From positions 807,001-871,000 of the forward strand of contig NZ_CP033043.1 of NCBI RefSeq assembly GCF_003667825.1: a stretch of 64,000 nt of DNA, given 5' to 3'. Made by a program: the position numbers and the translations under genes. The notes under the pieces are model-generated. The model searched no databases, had not been told where the DNA came from, and worked only from the letters and a program-made list of their open reading frames with translations. Source of the stretch: Metabacillus litoralis (GTDB lineage Bacteria; Bacillota; Bacilli; Bacillales; Bacillaceae). Within the stretch, counting starts at the first letter, position 1, and each line of letters begins with the position of its first letter. Below, piece by piece: positions 41,245 to 50,640 of the stretch.

Positions 41245-42240
41245 ATGAAGCTCGCAATTGATGCGATGGGTGGAGACAATGCACCACAAGCAGTTGTAGA
41301 AGGAGTAATGAAAGCTATCACTGTTTTTCCAGATTTAGAAGTAACATTAATAGGACAAGAAGATAAAATTAAAACATACTTAACAGATTCCACACGAATC
41401 TCAATTTTACATACAGATGAAGTGATAGAAGCTACTGATGAGCCTGTTCGCGCGGTTAGACGGAAGAAAAATGCGTCGATGGTTTTGATGGCAAATGAAG
41501 TGAAAGAGGGAAGGGCAGATGGTTGTATTTCTGCTGGGAACACGGGAGCACTGATGACAGCAGGCCTCTTTGTTGTTGGTCGAATTGAGGGCATAGAAAG
41601 ACCTGCTTTATCGCCAACTTTGCCAACATTAAATGGAAAAGGTTTTTTATTTTTAGATGTTGGTGCAAATGTAGACGCAAAGCCGGAACATTTATTGCAA
41701 TATGCAATAATGGGTTCTATATATGTTGAGAAAGTTCGTGGAGTTAAAAATCCACGTGTTGGTTTGTTAAATGTAGGTACAGAAGATAAAAAAGGAAATG
41801 AGTTAACAAAACAAACTTATGAGCTTTTAAAACAAACAGATTTAAATTTTGTAGGAAATGTTGAATCAAGAGATTTAATGGAGTCCGTTGCAGATGTTGT
41901 TGTAACAGATGGGTTTACTGGTAATATCGCTTTAAAGACAATTGAGGGTACAGCTCTCTCTGTTTTTTCTATGCTTAAATCAGCTTTAACGAGTAACCTT
42001 AAGTCTAAAATTGCTGCAGGTATCTTAAAGCCCCAGCTAAAAACAATAAAACAACAGATGGACTATTCAGAGTACGGTGGTGCTGCGCTCTTTGGCCTTA
42101 AGGCACCAGTAATAAAAGCACACGGCTCATCAGATGCTAATGCAATATACAATGCAATTCGACAAACTAAAGATATGGTGTCTTATGATGTTGCTGAGAC
42201 AATTTATGCATCGCTTAAAAATATGAATAAAGAAGATTAA
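41245..42240 (+). CDS. plsX: Phosphate acyltransferase PlsX
   Basis: PlsX converts acyl-ACP to acyl phosphate, the donor for glycerol-3-phosphate acylation by PlsY. The 331-residue protein begins [20 protein letters not shown] and includes [12 protein letters not shown] and [16 protein letters not shown], family signatures. It is nine bases after fapR; AAAGGTAGG is somewhat far from the ATG. The membrane partner PlsY is not in the window. Confidence 0.95.
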   Translation: MKLAIDAMGGDNAPQAVVEGVMKAITVFPDLEVTLIGQEDKIKTYLTDSTRISILHTDEVIEATDEPVRAVRRKKNASMVLMANEVKEGRADGCISAGNTGALMTAGLFVVGRIEGIERPALSPTLPTLNGKGFLFLDVGANVDAKPEHLLQYAIMGSIYVEKVRGVKNPRVGLLNVGTEDKKGNELTKQTYELLKQTDLNFVGNVESRDLMESVADVVVTDGFTGNIALKTIEGTALSVFSMLKSALTSNLKSKIAAGILKPQLKTIKQQMDYSEYGGAALFGLKAPVIKAHGSSDANAIYNAIRQTKDMVSYDVAETIYASLKNMNKED

Positions 42241-42266
42241 CAGGATAGAAATGGGGGAACACTTTC

Positions 42267-43211
42267 ATGACAAAAATCGCTTTTTTATTTCCTGGTCAAG
42301 GTTCACAGACTGTTGGGATGGGAAAAGACTTTTTTGAAGAAGTAGAATCATCTAAAGAAATTTTTGATAAAGCTGATGAACGATTAGGTCAAGAATTATC
42401 AAAACTTATTTTTGATGGACCACAAGATACATTAACTTTGACTTATAATGCTCAACCGGCTCTCCTAACAACAAGCATTGCGATATTAAACTATTTCAAC
42501 CAATTTAATATCCAAGCAGATTATGTTGCTGGACATAGTCTTGGTGAATACTCAGCGCTTGTTGCAGCAGGTGTACTTCCTTTTGAAGATGCAGTTTATG
42601 CTGTTAAAAAGCGTGGAGAATATATGGATCAAGCGGTCCCGGCAGGACAAGGAGCTATGTCAGCTGTTTTAGGCATGTCAGCTGAAGAATTAGAAAAAGT
42701 AACAGCTAAGGTTTCTGATGAAGGTAACTCGGTACAACTAGCTAACTTAAATTGTCCAGGTCAAATCGTTATTTCAGGAACGGCTGAAGGAGTTGAAAAA
42801 GCTTCAGCACTTGCAAAAGAAAATGGAGCAAAAAGAGCAATTCCACTTGTAGTTAGTGGTCCGTTTCATTCTGAATTAATGAAACCTGCGGCACATAAGT
42901 TTCAAGACGTATTATCTCAATTAAGCTTCCAAGATGCATCTATCCCAGTTATAGCAAACGTAACAGCTAAGCCGGTGAGAGATAGTAAAGAAATGAAAGA
43001 CTTACTAGTAAAGCAGTTATACTCTCCTGTAAGATGGGAAGAATCAGTAAGAACAATGATAGAAAATGGTGTGACGACGTTCATAGAAGTAGGGCCTGGT
43101 AAGGTATTAACAGGATTAGTGAAAAAAATTGACCGCTCTGCAACGATTCACAACGTTTTTGATCTTGAGTCATTACAAGCTACTGTAGAAAAGCTTAAGG
43201 AGGAACAATAA
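42267..43211 (+). CDS. fabD: Malonyl CoA-acyl carrier protein transacylase
   Basis: FabD moves malonyl from CoA to ACP. The 314-residue protein has the N-terminal FPGQGSQTVGMG, the nucleophile-containing GHSLGEYSALVAAG motif near residue 90, and the catalytic histidine in VSGPFHSELM near residue 200. GGGGGA precedes the ATG. fabG starts on the next base after its stop. Confidence 0.96.
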   Translation: MTKIAFLFPGQGSQTVGMGKDFFEEVESSKEIFDKADERLGQELSKLIFDGPQDTLTLTYNAQPALLTTSIAILNYFNQFNIQADYVAGHSLGEYSALVAAGVLPFEDAVYAVKKRGEYMDQAVPAGQGAMSAVLGMSAEELEKVTAKVSDEGNSVQLANLNCPGQIVISGTAEGVEKASALAKENGAKRAIPLVVSGPFHSELMKPAAHKFQDVLSQLSFQDASIPVIANVTAKPVRDSKEMKDLLVKQLYSPVRWEESVRTMIENGVTTFIEVGPGKVLTGLVKKIDRSATIHNVFDLESLQATVEKLKEEQ

Positions 43212-43952
43212 ATGTTGGAGAATAAAGTTGCTCTTGTAACCGGAGCTTCTCGTGGAATTGGTAAAGCAATCGCATTGGATCTTGCGAGTAATGGAGCAAG
43301 CATTGCCGTGAATTATGCTGGAAATGAAGCGAAAGCAAATGAAGTTGTCGATGAAATCAAAGCAAATGGTGGAAATGCAATTGCCATTAAAGCTGATGTT
43401 TCAAATGGTGACGAAGTTCAAGCTATGATTAAAGAAGTATTAAATGAGTTCGGTCAATTAGATATTCTAGTAAATAATGCTGGAATCACAAGAGATAATC
43501 TTTTAATGAGAATGAAAGATTCTGAATGGGATGACGTTATTGACACAAACTTAAAAGGTGTTTTCCTTTGTACGAAAGCTGTAACAAGACAAATGATGAA
43601 GCAAAGAAATGGTCGGATCATCAATATTACCTCTGTTGTTGGGGTAAGTGGAAACGCTGGACAAGCTAACTATGTAGCGGCGAAGGCTGGGGTTATTGGT
43701 TTAACAAAAACAACAGCAAAAGAACTGGCTTCAAGGAACATTACTGTAAACGCAGTTGCCCCTGGATTTATTACTACTGACATGACAGATGAGCTTAATG
43801 AAGATATAAAAGCAGATTTATTAAAACAGATACCACTTGCAACTTTAGGTGAACCTAGTGATATTGCTAATGTGGTAACATTCCTTGCTTCTGAAAAAAG
43901 CAAATATATAACAGGCCAGACGTTGCATGTAAATGGCGGAATGGTTATGTAA
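43212..43952 (+). CDS. fabG: 3-oxoacyl-[acyl-carrier-protein] reductase
   Basis: FabG reduces beta-ketoacyl-ACP with NADPH in fatty acid elongation. The 246-residue short-chain dehydrogenase has the cofactor motif [12 protein letters not shown] at residues 10-21, NNAG, and the catalytic tetrad with YVAAKAG. AAGGAGG lies just before the ATG, inside the end of fabD, so the pair is coupled. The gap to acpP is 117 bases with a possible extra promoter (TATAAT at 44042-44047, poor -35). Confidence 0.96.
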   Translation: MLENKVALVTGASRGIGKAIALDLASNGASIAVNYAGNEAKANEVVDEIKANGGNAIAIKADVSNGDEVQAMIKEVLNEFGQLDILVNNAGITRDNLLMRMKDSEWDDVIDTNLKGVFLCTKAVTRQMMKQRNGRIINITSVVGVSGNAGQANYVAAKAGVIGLTKTTAKELASRNITVNAVAPGFITTDMTDELNEDIKADLLKQIPLATLGEPSDIANVVTFLASEKSKYITGQTLHVNGGMVM

Positions 43953-44069
43953 TTTTCTCACCCTATTTTTAAAATCTATGAGTGGGAAGTTAATTTTATT
44001 GAAAATACTAGAGAAGCCTAGTTTTTCAATTGAAAATCATCTATAATACTTGAGGGGAGGTGAACGAAA

Positions 44070-44303
44070 ATGGCAGATGTATTAGAACGTGTAACAAAGA
44101 TCATCGTTGACCGCTTAGGCGTTGATGAAGCTGAGGTAAAATTAGAGTCTTCTTTTAAAGATGATCTTGGAGCAGATTCCCTTGATGTAGTTGAGCTTGT
44201 TATGGAACTTGAAGATGAGTTCGATATGGAAATTTCTGATGAAGATGCAGAAAAAATCGGTACAGTGGGTGACGCTGTTAACTACATAAATAGCCAACAG
44301 TAA
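44070..44303 (+). CDS. acpP: Acyl carrier protein
   Basis: AcpP carries growing acyl chains on a phosphopantetheine arm. The 77-residue acidic protein has the attachment site [10 protein letters not shown] with the modified serine in DSL near residue 37, and the typical four-helix sequence pattern. GGGGAGGTG precedes the ATG. Together with fapR, plsX, fabD and fabG it completes the lipid cluster; a terminator follows. Confidence 0.97.
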   Translation: MADVLERVTKIIVDRLGVDEAEVKLESSFKDDLGADSLDVVELVMELEDEFDMEISDEDAEKIGTVGDAVNYINSQQ

Positions 44304-44311
44304 TGTTGATA

Positions 44312-44348
44312 AAAGTCCCGTATTTTTTACGGGGCTTTCCCCCTTTTA
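44312..44348 (+). terminator. Rho-independent terminator after acpP
   Basis: AAAGTCCCGTA (44312-44322) pairs with TACGGGGCTTT (44328-44338) around TTTTT with one G-U; CCCCCTTTTAT follows. Confidence 0.75.
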
Positions 44349-44454
44349 TTACATATTTTTTAATAGTAAAATGTAAAAAGCAAGCCCCAAAACCTTTTTG
44401 CCCAGGTACGAAGCTCTTGTTGCAAAACTTGAGTACGATTAACAGGTCATAAGC

Positions 44455-44499
44455 CACTTCATAATTCAAGGGAATAATGTCACCTTCAATTATGAAGTG
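44455..44499 (+). promoter_or_regulatory. Long stem-loop upstream of rnc, possible RNase III autoregulation site
   Basis: CACTTCATAATTCAAGG (44455-44471) pairs with CCTTCAATTATGAAGTG (44483-44499) over 17 positions with a single C-C mismatch and an 11-base loop. It ends about 50 bases before the rnc start and lacks a T-run. Such a stem is a plausible substrate for RNase III cleavage of its own leader, as known for E. coli rnc; this is inference. Confidence 0.55.
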
Positions 44500-44550
44500 T
44501 CTTATATAAGGATCAAGGCGTCGCTGTAGCTATAAAATTGGAGGTGCCTG

Positions 44551-45297
44551 ATGATGGCAAGACATATTAATTATAAAGAAAGAAGATCTTTCGCTAAAAA
44601 AGCAGAGGAATTCAAAAAATTCCAGGAGCGTATTGGTCACACGTTTACTAATGAAAAATTACTCTATCAAGCATTTACTCATTCTTCCTATGTAAATGAA
44701 CATCGTAAAAAGCCATACGAAGATAATGAAAGACTTGAATTTTTAGGTGATGCTGTTTTAGAATTGACCATTTCTCAATATCTTTATAAAAAATATCCAA
44801 TGATGAGCGAAGGAGAATTAACAAAACTGCGTGCCGCTATTGTTTGTGAACCTTCTCTTGTATCGTTCGCGAATACACTTGCTTTTGGTAGCTTAGTTCT
44901 ACTTGGAAAAGGAGAAGAAATGACAGGGGGACGAGCTCGCCCAGCCTTGCTAGCAGATGTTTTTGAAGCGTTCATTGGTGCACTTTACTTAGATCAAGGC
45001 CTTGAATCTGTTGTTCAATTTTTAGATAAATTTGTTATTCCAAAGGTTGATGAAGGGGCCTTTTCTCATGTTATGGACTTTAAGAGTCAGCTTCAAGAAC
45101 TTGTTCAGCGTGATACTAAAGGTACACTTGAATATAAAATTCTACAGGAAAAAGGTCCAGCTCATAACCGAGAATTTGTATCTACTGTATCATTAAATGG
45201 TGAGGTTTTTGGCACAGGAAGTGGAAAGTCAAAAAAAGAAGCTGAGCAACATGCTGCACAAGAAGCACTTTCAAAGCTTCAACAAATAAATAAATAA
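44551..45297 (+). CDS. rnc: Ribonuclease III
   Basis: RNase III cleaves double-stranded RNA in rRNA precursors and other targets; in B. subtilis it is needed to silence prophage toxins. The 248-residue protein has the catalytic signature [14 protein letters not shown], the second acidic site in [17 protein letters not shown], and a C-terminal dsRNA-binding domain ([11 protein letters not shown] ... [18 protein letters not shown]). GGAGGTG precedes the double ATG (44551/44554), so the start is ambiguous by one codon. It is upstream of smc, as in Bacillus. Confidence 0.95.
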   Translation: MMARHINYKERRSFAKKAEEFKKFQERIGHTFTNEKLLYQAFTHSSYVNEHRKKPYEDNERLEFLGDAVLELTISQYLYKKYPMMSEGELTKLRAAIVCEPSLVSFANTLAFGSLVLLGKGEEMTGGRARPALLADVFEAFIGALYLDQGLESVVQFLDKFVIPKVDEGAFSHVMDFKSQLQELVQRDTKGTLEYKILQEKGPAHNREFVSTVSLNGEVFGTGSGKSKKEAEQHAAQEALSKLQQINK

Positions 45298-45306
45298 GAT
45301 GCTATG

Positions 45307-45349
45307 AAGGGCAGACTCATATTAGTATTGAATGAGTTGTCCTTTTTTT
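45307..45349 (+). terminator. Rho-independent terminator after rnc
   Basis: AAGGGCAGACTCAT (45307-45320) pairs imperfectly with ATGAGTTGTCCTT (45332-45344) and is followed by TTTTTTT. The remaining 190 bases up to smc must hold its promoter, but no confident pair was seen. Confidence 0.8.
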
Positions 45350-45537
45350 AAGGTTTTTACATGTTATCATTGATATTTTACGTTGATTGTTCTTATTTTT
45401 ATGATGTCAAAATATCCAAATGTATGAACCGAGGTTCGACAAATTGTGATAAAATATGAAGGAGTTTGTCAGAAGAATAGTCTTATTAATAACATTACAA
45501 AAAAATAACTTAAAAGAAAATAGTAAGGAGGATCACA

Positions 45538-48500
45538 ATGTTCCTCAAACGATTGGATATTGTAGGATTCAAGTCCTTTGCTGAACGAGTAACTGTTGAT
45601 TTTGTAAAAGGTGTTACAGCAGTAGTTGGACCTAATGGTAGTGGTAAAAGTAATATAACAGATGGAATAAGATGGGTATTAGGTGAACAATCAGCTAAGT
45701 CTCTTCGTGGAGCCAAAATGGAAGATATTATTTTTGCTGGAAGTGACTCTAGAAGAGGGCTGAATGTAGCGGAGGTAACCCTAACTTTAGATAATGATGA
45801 CTCTTTCCTCCCAATTGATTATCACGAAGTTAGTGTAACACGTCGTGTATATCGTTCAGGGGAAAGTGAATTTTTTATTAATAAACAAAGTTGCCGTCTA
45901 AAAGACATTGTTGATTTATTTATGGATTCCGGTTTAGGTAAAGAAGCCTTTTCCATAATTAGTCAAGGGAAAGTCGAAGAAATTCTCAGCAGTAAATCTG
46001 AAGAACGTAGAACGATTTTTGAAGAGGCTGCTGGTGTTTTAAAATATAAGTCGCGTAAAAAGAAAGCAGAATATAAATTAGCTGAAACCCAAGAAAATTT
46101 AAATCGTGTTCAGGATATCCTTCATGAATTAGAAGGTCAGGTTGAACCTCTAAAAATACAGGCTTCAATCGCTAAAGATTATTTAGAGAAAAAAGAAGAA
46201 TTAGAGAAAATTGAAGTAGCGCTTACGGTTTTCGAAGTAGAAGAGCTGCACGGGAAATACGAAGCTCTTTCAAAATCAGTAGAAGAGGGAAAAGACCGCG
46301 AATTAAAGCTTGCTGCAACAATGCAAAAACGTGAAGCCGATGTTGAACGAATGAAAGAGCATCTTAGTGCTTTGGATGATTCAATTGACGATCTACAACA
46401 AGTTCTCTTATTAACAAGTGAAGAACTGGAAAAACTAGAAGGTAGAAAAGAAGTCTTAAAAGAGCGAAAGAAAAATGCACATCAAAATAAAGCTCAGCTT
46501 GAAAGAACAATTGAAGAACTATCGGTTAAAATTTCTCAGTTAACTCATGAAAAGCAGGAACAAGAGAATCTATTAAATTCATATACAAATGAACTAGAAA
46601 AAATTAAAAGTGAACTGTCAGAAAAGCAAAAACTTGCCTCCACTTATGATCAAAATCTTGATGAAATGATTGAAGAATTAAAAAGTGAATATTTTGACCT
46701 ACTAAATGAGCAAGCTTCATCACGTAACGAGATAAATTACTTAGAAGAGCAGCTTTCACAGCAAGAAAGAAAAAATACAAGACTGCTAGATTCTAACCAA
46801 AGATATGTGACTGAGCGTCAGGAAATCTTAGAAAAGAAGCTGAAAATTGAAGCAAATTATTCACTTATTGAAAAGCAATTATCAGACCAGATTAAAAGCT
46901 TTCGTGATACAACTGCGAAATTAGAAAACCTGAAGAATTCATATCAGAAAAAGGAGACAGCTCTTTATCAGGCTTATCAATTATTACAACAAACACGTTC
47001 GCGAAAAGAAGTTCTTGAATCAATGCAGGAGGACTATGCAGGCTTTTTCCAAGGAGTAAAAGAAATTCTAAAAGCGAAAGATGAGCTTGGAGGAATTCAC
47101 GGTGCTGTTGCTGAATTAATTACAACAGATAAGGAATATGAAACAGCAATTGAAATTGCTTTAAGTAGTTCTATGCAGCATGTCGTTGTTCAAGATGAAT
47201 CAGCAGCTAGAAAAGCTATACAATTTTTAAAGCAACATTCATTTGGACGAGCTACATTTTTGCCTCTATCAGTAATAAAGGAGCGTTCTATTAACCATCA
47301 TGATTTAGCGTTGATTGAAAACCATCCTGCGTTTGTTGGGCTTGCGAAAAATCTTGTTAAGTATCAAGCTCAATTTCAATCAATTATTGGAAATTTATTA
47401 GGTACAGTCATTGTTACCTCTGATTTAAAGGGAGCAAATGATATTGCCAAGTTAATGAATTATCGCTATCGCTTAGTGACCCTTCAAGGTGATGTTGTGA
47501 ATCCTGGGGGCTCGATGACAGGTGGTGCGGTAAAACAAAAGAACAATTCCTTACTGAGTAGACAACGTGAACTAGAACAAATTGTAGAAAAGTTATCTGT
47601 AATGGAGCAGAAGACTGAGGAGCTTGAAAAAGATGTTAAATCCTCAAAAGAATTAATTCAACAGCATGAACTAACTCTAGAGGAGCTTCGTTCTAAAGGT
47701 GAGAACCTTCGACTAGAAGAGCAAAAAATCCGTGGCGACATACGAGAGATTGAATTAAATGAAAAAAATGTAAATGATCATTTGAAATTATATGATTCTG
47801 AGCGAGAAGCCTTTGAGTCTGAAAAAACAAGAATGATCGGTCGAAAAGATGAACTTCAGGTGAAAGTAAAAGAGATTTCAACAAGTTTGGAAAAACTAGA
47901 TAAAGAAATCGAAGAATTGTCTGTAAAGAAGACAACACAACAAACGTCTAAAGATGAACTGCAGAATCAACTCACTGAATTAAAGGTAGTACATGCAAGT
48001 AAGCAGCAAGTGTATGAGAATCAAAAAGAGAAAGTTGAACGTATAAAATTAGACTTACAAGAATCTCAACAAAAGCATAAAGATGCTGCTGAAGATTATT
48101 CACTTCTTTCAAATGAGATGAGTTCAAGTTCTTCAGGTGAGGAAAAACTAGATGAAGCTGCTAATAAGAAGCTACAAGACAAAAACAAAACAGTTGAATT
48201 GATAGCTAGCAGGCGTGAAGAACGTCTTCAGTTACAAGAAAAGCTTGAACATGAAGAGCGGGAGTTAAAAGAATTAAAACGCCAGGATAAACAGCTTCAA
48301 GATATTTTAAAAGACGAAGAAGTAAAGTTAAATCGATTAGATGTTGAACTTGATAATCGGTTAAATCATCTTCGTGAAGAATATTTCTTAACCTTTGAAG
48401 GTGCTAAAGAAAAATATAGTCTTGAAATAGAAGTTGATGAAGCAAGAAAACGTGTGAAGTTGATTAAACTTGCAATTGATGAACTTGGAACGGTAAACTT

Positions 48501-49101
48501 AGGAGCGATTGATGAATATGAACGTGTTTCTGAGAGATTTACGTTTCTAACAGAACAACGCGATGATTTATTAGAAGCAAAAGATACGCTATATCAAGTG
48601 ATTGATGAGATGGATGACGAAATGAAAAGAAGGTTCGAACAAACATTCAATGCTATTCGTTCTCATTTCGAATCTGTTTTTCAGGCATTGTTTGGTGGAG
48701 GAAGGGCTGAGTTGAAACTAACTGACCCTAATGACCTTTTAAATACTGGTGTTGATATTGTGGCTCAGCCTCCGGGAAAAAAACTTCAAAACCTTGGCTT
48801 ACTTTCCGGTGGGGAACGTGCCTTAACAGCTATCGCCTTACTGTTTTCTATTTTAAAGGTACGACCGGTTCCTTTTTGTGTACTAGATGAGGTGGAAGCG
48901 GCTCTTGATGAGGCAAATGTACACCGATTTGCACAGTATTTGAAAAAATTCAGTCATGAAACACAATTTATTGTGATCACGCATCGAAAAGGTACCATGG
49001 AAGAGGCTGATGTGTTATATGGCGTAACAATGCAGGAATCAGGTGTTTCTAAGCTTGTTTCTGTTAGACTTGAAGAAACAAAGGAATTAGTGCAATCTTA
49101 G
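45538..49101 (+). CDS. smc: Chromosome partition ATPase SMC
   Basis: SMC, with ScpA and ScpB, compacts and separates chromosomes. The 1,187-residue protein has the Walker A GPNGSGKSN at residues 31-39, long coiled-coil arms rich in E, K, L and Q on both sides of a hinge at about 510-670 (GGIHGAVAELI to GGSMTGGAVKQ), and the C-terminal ABC signature LSGGERALTAIALLFSIL with Walker B VPFCVLDEVEAALDEANV. AAGGAGG precedes the ATG. Its length matches B. subtilis SMC. It is likely cotranscribed with ftsY, 18 bases downstream. Confidence 0.97.
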   Translation: MFLKRLDIVGFKSFAERVTVDFVKGVTAVVGPNGSGKSNITDGIRWVLGEQSAKSLRGAKMEDIIFAGSDSRRGLNVAEVTLTLDNDDSFLPIDYHEVSVTRRVYRSGESEFFINKQSCRLKDIVDLFMDSGLGKEAFSIISQGKVEEILSSKSEERRTIFEEAAGVLKYKSRKKKAEYKLAETQENLNRVQDILHELEGQVEPLKIQASIAKDYLEKKEELEKIEVALTVFEVEELHGKYEALSKSVEEGKDRELKLAATMQKREADVERMKEHLSALDDSIDDLQQVLLLTSEELEKLEGRKEVLKERKKNAHQNKAQLERTIEELSVKISQLTHEKQEQENLLNSYTNELEKIKSELSEKQKLASTYDQNLDEMIEELKSEYFDLLNEQASSRNEINYLEEQLSQQERKNTRLLDSNQRYVTERQEILEKKLKIEANYSLIEKQLSDQIKSFRDTTAKLENLKNSYQKKETALYQAYQLLQQTRSRKEVLESMQEDYAGFFQGVKEILKAKDELGGIHGAVAELITTDKEYETAIEIALSSSMQHVVVQDESAARKAIQFLKQHSFGRATFLPLSVIKERSINHHDLALIENHPAFVGLAKNLVKYQAQFQSIIGNLLGTVIVTSDLKGANDIAKLMNYRYRLVTLQGDVVNPGGSMTGGAVKQKNNSLLSRQRELEQIVEKLSVMEQKTEELEKDVKSSKELIQQHELTLEELRSKGENLRLEEQKIRGDIREIELNEKNVNDHLKLYDSEREAFESEKTRMIGRKDELQVKVKEISTSLEKLDKEIEELSVKKTTQQTSKDELQNQLTELKVVHASKQQVYENQKEKVERIKLDLQESQQKHKDAAEDYSLLSNEMSSSSSGEEKLDEAANKKLQDKNKTVELIASRREERLQLQEKLEHEERELKELKRQDKQLQDILKDEEVKLNRLDVELDNRLNHLREEYFLTFEGAKEKYSLEIEVDEARKRVKLIKLAIDELGTVNLGAIDEYERVSERFTFLTEQRDDLLEAKDTLYQVIDEMDDEMKRRFEQTFNAIRSHFESVFQALFGGGRAELKLTDPNDLLNTGVDIVAQPPGKKLQNLGLLSGGERALTAIALLFSILKVRPVPFCVLDEVEAALDEANVHRFAQYLKKFSHETQFIVITHRKGTMEEADVLYGVTMQESGVSKLVSVRLEETKELVQS

Positions 49102-49119
49102 TGGAAAGGAACGACAAAG

Positions 49120-50118
49120 ATGAGCTTTTTTAAAAAATTAAAAGAAAAAATTACTCAACAAACAGATTCTGTTACTGAAAAATTTAAAGAGGGCTTAACA
49201 AAGACAAGAGATTCTTTTGCTGGTAAAATGAATGACCTTGTAGCTAAATATCGTAAAGTGGATGAAGAGTTTTTCGAAGAGCTTGAAGAACTACTCATTA
49301 GTGCCGATGTTGGTGTTGCCACTGTTATGGATTTAATTGATGAATTAAAGATGGAAGTGAAACGTCAAAATATCCAAGATACGAAAGAGGTTCAAGCTGT
49401 TATTTCTGAAAAGCTTGTTGAAATATATGAAGGTAGCGATGACGATGAGTCGCTCAATAAACTGGATTTACAAGCAGGAAGATTAAATGTAGTTTTATTT
49501 GTAGGCGTAAATGGAGTAGGGAAAACTACGACAATTGGCAAGCTTGCACATAAACTAAAAAGCGAAGGAAATTCTGTTTTATTGGCTGCTGGTGATACTT
49601 TTAGAGCCGGAGCTATCGAGCAGTTAGAAGTATGGGGAGAGCGTGTAGGTGTTGATGTTATAAAACAATCGGAAGGTTCTGACCCCGCTGCGGTTATGTA
49701 TGATGCTGTTCAGGCTGCTAAGGCACGTAATGTCGATGTTTTACTCTGTGACACAGCTGGAAGACTACAAAATAAAGTGAACCTGATGAAAGAGCTTGAG
49801 AAGGTTAAGCGTGTAATCGAACGTGAAATTCCTGGAGCTCCTCATGAAGTATTGCTTGTACTAGACGCAACAACAGGTCAAAATGCTATGACACAAGCAA
49901 AACAATTTTCCCAAGCAACAGATGTATCAGGAATAGTTCTTACAAAGTTAGATGGTACTGCAAAAGGTGGTATTGTGTTAGCGATTAAAGGAGAGCTTGA
50001 TATCCCTGTGAAGTTTGTTGGTTTGGGAGAAAAAATGGATGATTTACAAGAGTTTAACACGGAACAATATGTTTATGGTCTTTTCTCAGAAATAATTGAA
50101 GCACAAGAAGAAGAGTAA
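49120..50118 (+). CDS. ftsY: Signal recognition particle receptor FtsY
   Basis: FtsY docks SRP-bound ribosomes at the membrane. The 332-residue protein has a short charged N-terminal region, then the N domain and G domain of the SRP GTPases: GVNGVGKTTTIGKLA, DTAGRLQNK, TKLDGTAKGG and the closing GLGEKMDDLQ. The lack of a long acidic A domain is normal for Bacillus. It pairs functionally with ffh, two genes downstream. Confidence 0.96.
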   Translation: MSFFKKLKEKITQQTDSVTEKFKEGLTKTRDSFAGKMNDLVAKYRKVDEEFFEELEELLISADVGVATVMDLIDELKMEVKRQNIQDTKEVQAVISEKLVEIYEGSDDDESLNKLDLQAGRLNVVLFVGVNGVGKTTTIGKLAHKLKSEGNSVLLAAGDTFRAGAIEQLEVWGERVGVDVIKQSEGSDPAAVMYDAVQAAKARNVDVLLCDTAGRLQNKVNLMKELEKVKRVIEREIPGAPHEVLLVLDATTGQNAMTQAKQFSQATDVSGIVLTKLDGTAKGGIVLAIKGELDIPVKFVGLGEKMDDLQEFNTEQYVYGLFSEIIEAQEEE

Positions 50119-50127
50119 ATAATAGGT

Positions 50128-50170
50128 AAAAAGCTATCAATTTCATTAAGTGAGATTGTTAGCTTTTTTT
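50128..50170 (+). terminator. Rho-independent terminator after ftsY
   Basis: AAAAAGCTA (50128-50136) pairs with TAGCTTTTT (50160-50168), with CAAT/ATTG and TCA/TGA extending inward, and a T-run follows. Confidence 0.85.
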
Positions 50171-50221
50171 GTTTTATTCAATACAATATAAGCCCGCTCT
50201 ATAACTTTCATATACAATTAC

Positions 50222-50250
50222 TTGACAAGAAAAAGCTTCCTATGTAGACT
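50222..50250 (+). promoter_or_regulatory. Candidate sigma-A promoter for ylxM-ffh
   Basis: A perfect TTGACA at 50222-50227 and TAGACT at 50245-50250 are 17 bases apart, 45 bases ahead of the ylxM start and just after the ftsY terminator. Confidence 0.7.
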
Positions 50251-50294
50251 AATAAGTTGTAAAGGTAATTCACTTAACAAAGGGGTGAATCGGC

Positions 50295-50627
50295 ATGATG
50301 CTTGAAAAAACGACGAGACTTACGTATTTATTTGATTTTTATCAATCGTTGTTAACACCTAAGCAGAAAAGTTATATGTCGTTATACTATTTAGATGATT
50401 TCTCCCTTGGTGAAATTGCGGAAGAGTACGATGTAAGTAGACAAGCTGTTTACGATAACATTAAACGAACTGAAGCAATGCTGGAGCAATATGAAGAGAA
50501 GCTATTATTATTTCAAAAATTTCAAGAGAGACAAAAGTTAATGACAAAACTACGTGAATTTTCTCCTACCATTGAGAACAAAGCTATGTTTGATTCATTA
50601 CTAAATGAACTTGAGAAATTAGATTAG
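50295..50627 (+). CDS. ylxM: YlxM family DNA-binding / SRP-associated protein
   Basis: This 110-residue protein has a sigma-70 region-4-like helix-turn-helix ([27 protein letters not shown]) and belongs to the YlxM/p13 family. In Streptococcus the YlxM protein binds SRP components and modulates their GTPase cycle; its role in Bacillus is less settled. AGGGGTG precedes a double ATG (50295/50298). It ends 13 bases before ffh, the usual pairing. Confidence 0.92.
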   Translation: MMLEKTTRLTYLFDFYQSLLTPKQKSYMSLYYLDDFSLGEIAEEYDVSRQAVYDNIKRTEAMLEQYEEKLLLFQKFQERQKLMTKLREFSPTIENKAMFDSLLNELEKLD

Positions 50628-50640
50628 GAGGCGGCATATT

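Noticed and set aside
43993..44032. TTGAAAATACTAG/CTAGTTTTTCAA hairpin before acpP as a terminator
   Set aside because: The stem is bulged and the T-run lies inside the stem rather than after it; genes on both sides belong to one pathway.
44278..44469. Minus-strand 63-codon ORF between acpP and rnc
   Set aside because: It crosses the acpP terminator, has no ribosome site and resembles no family.
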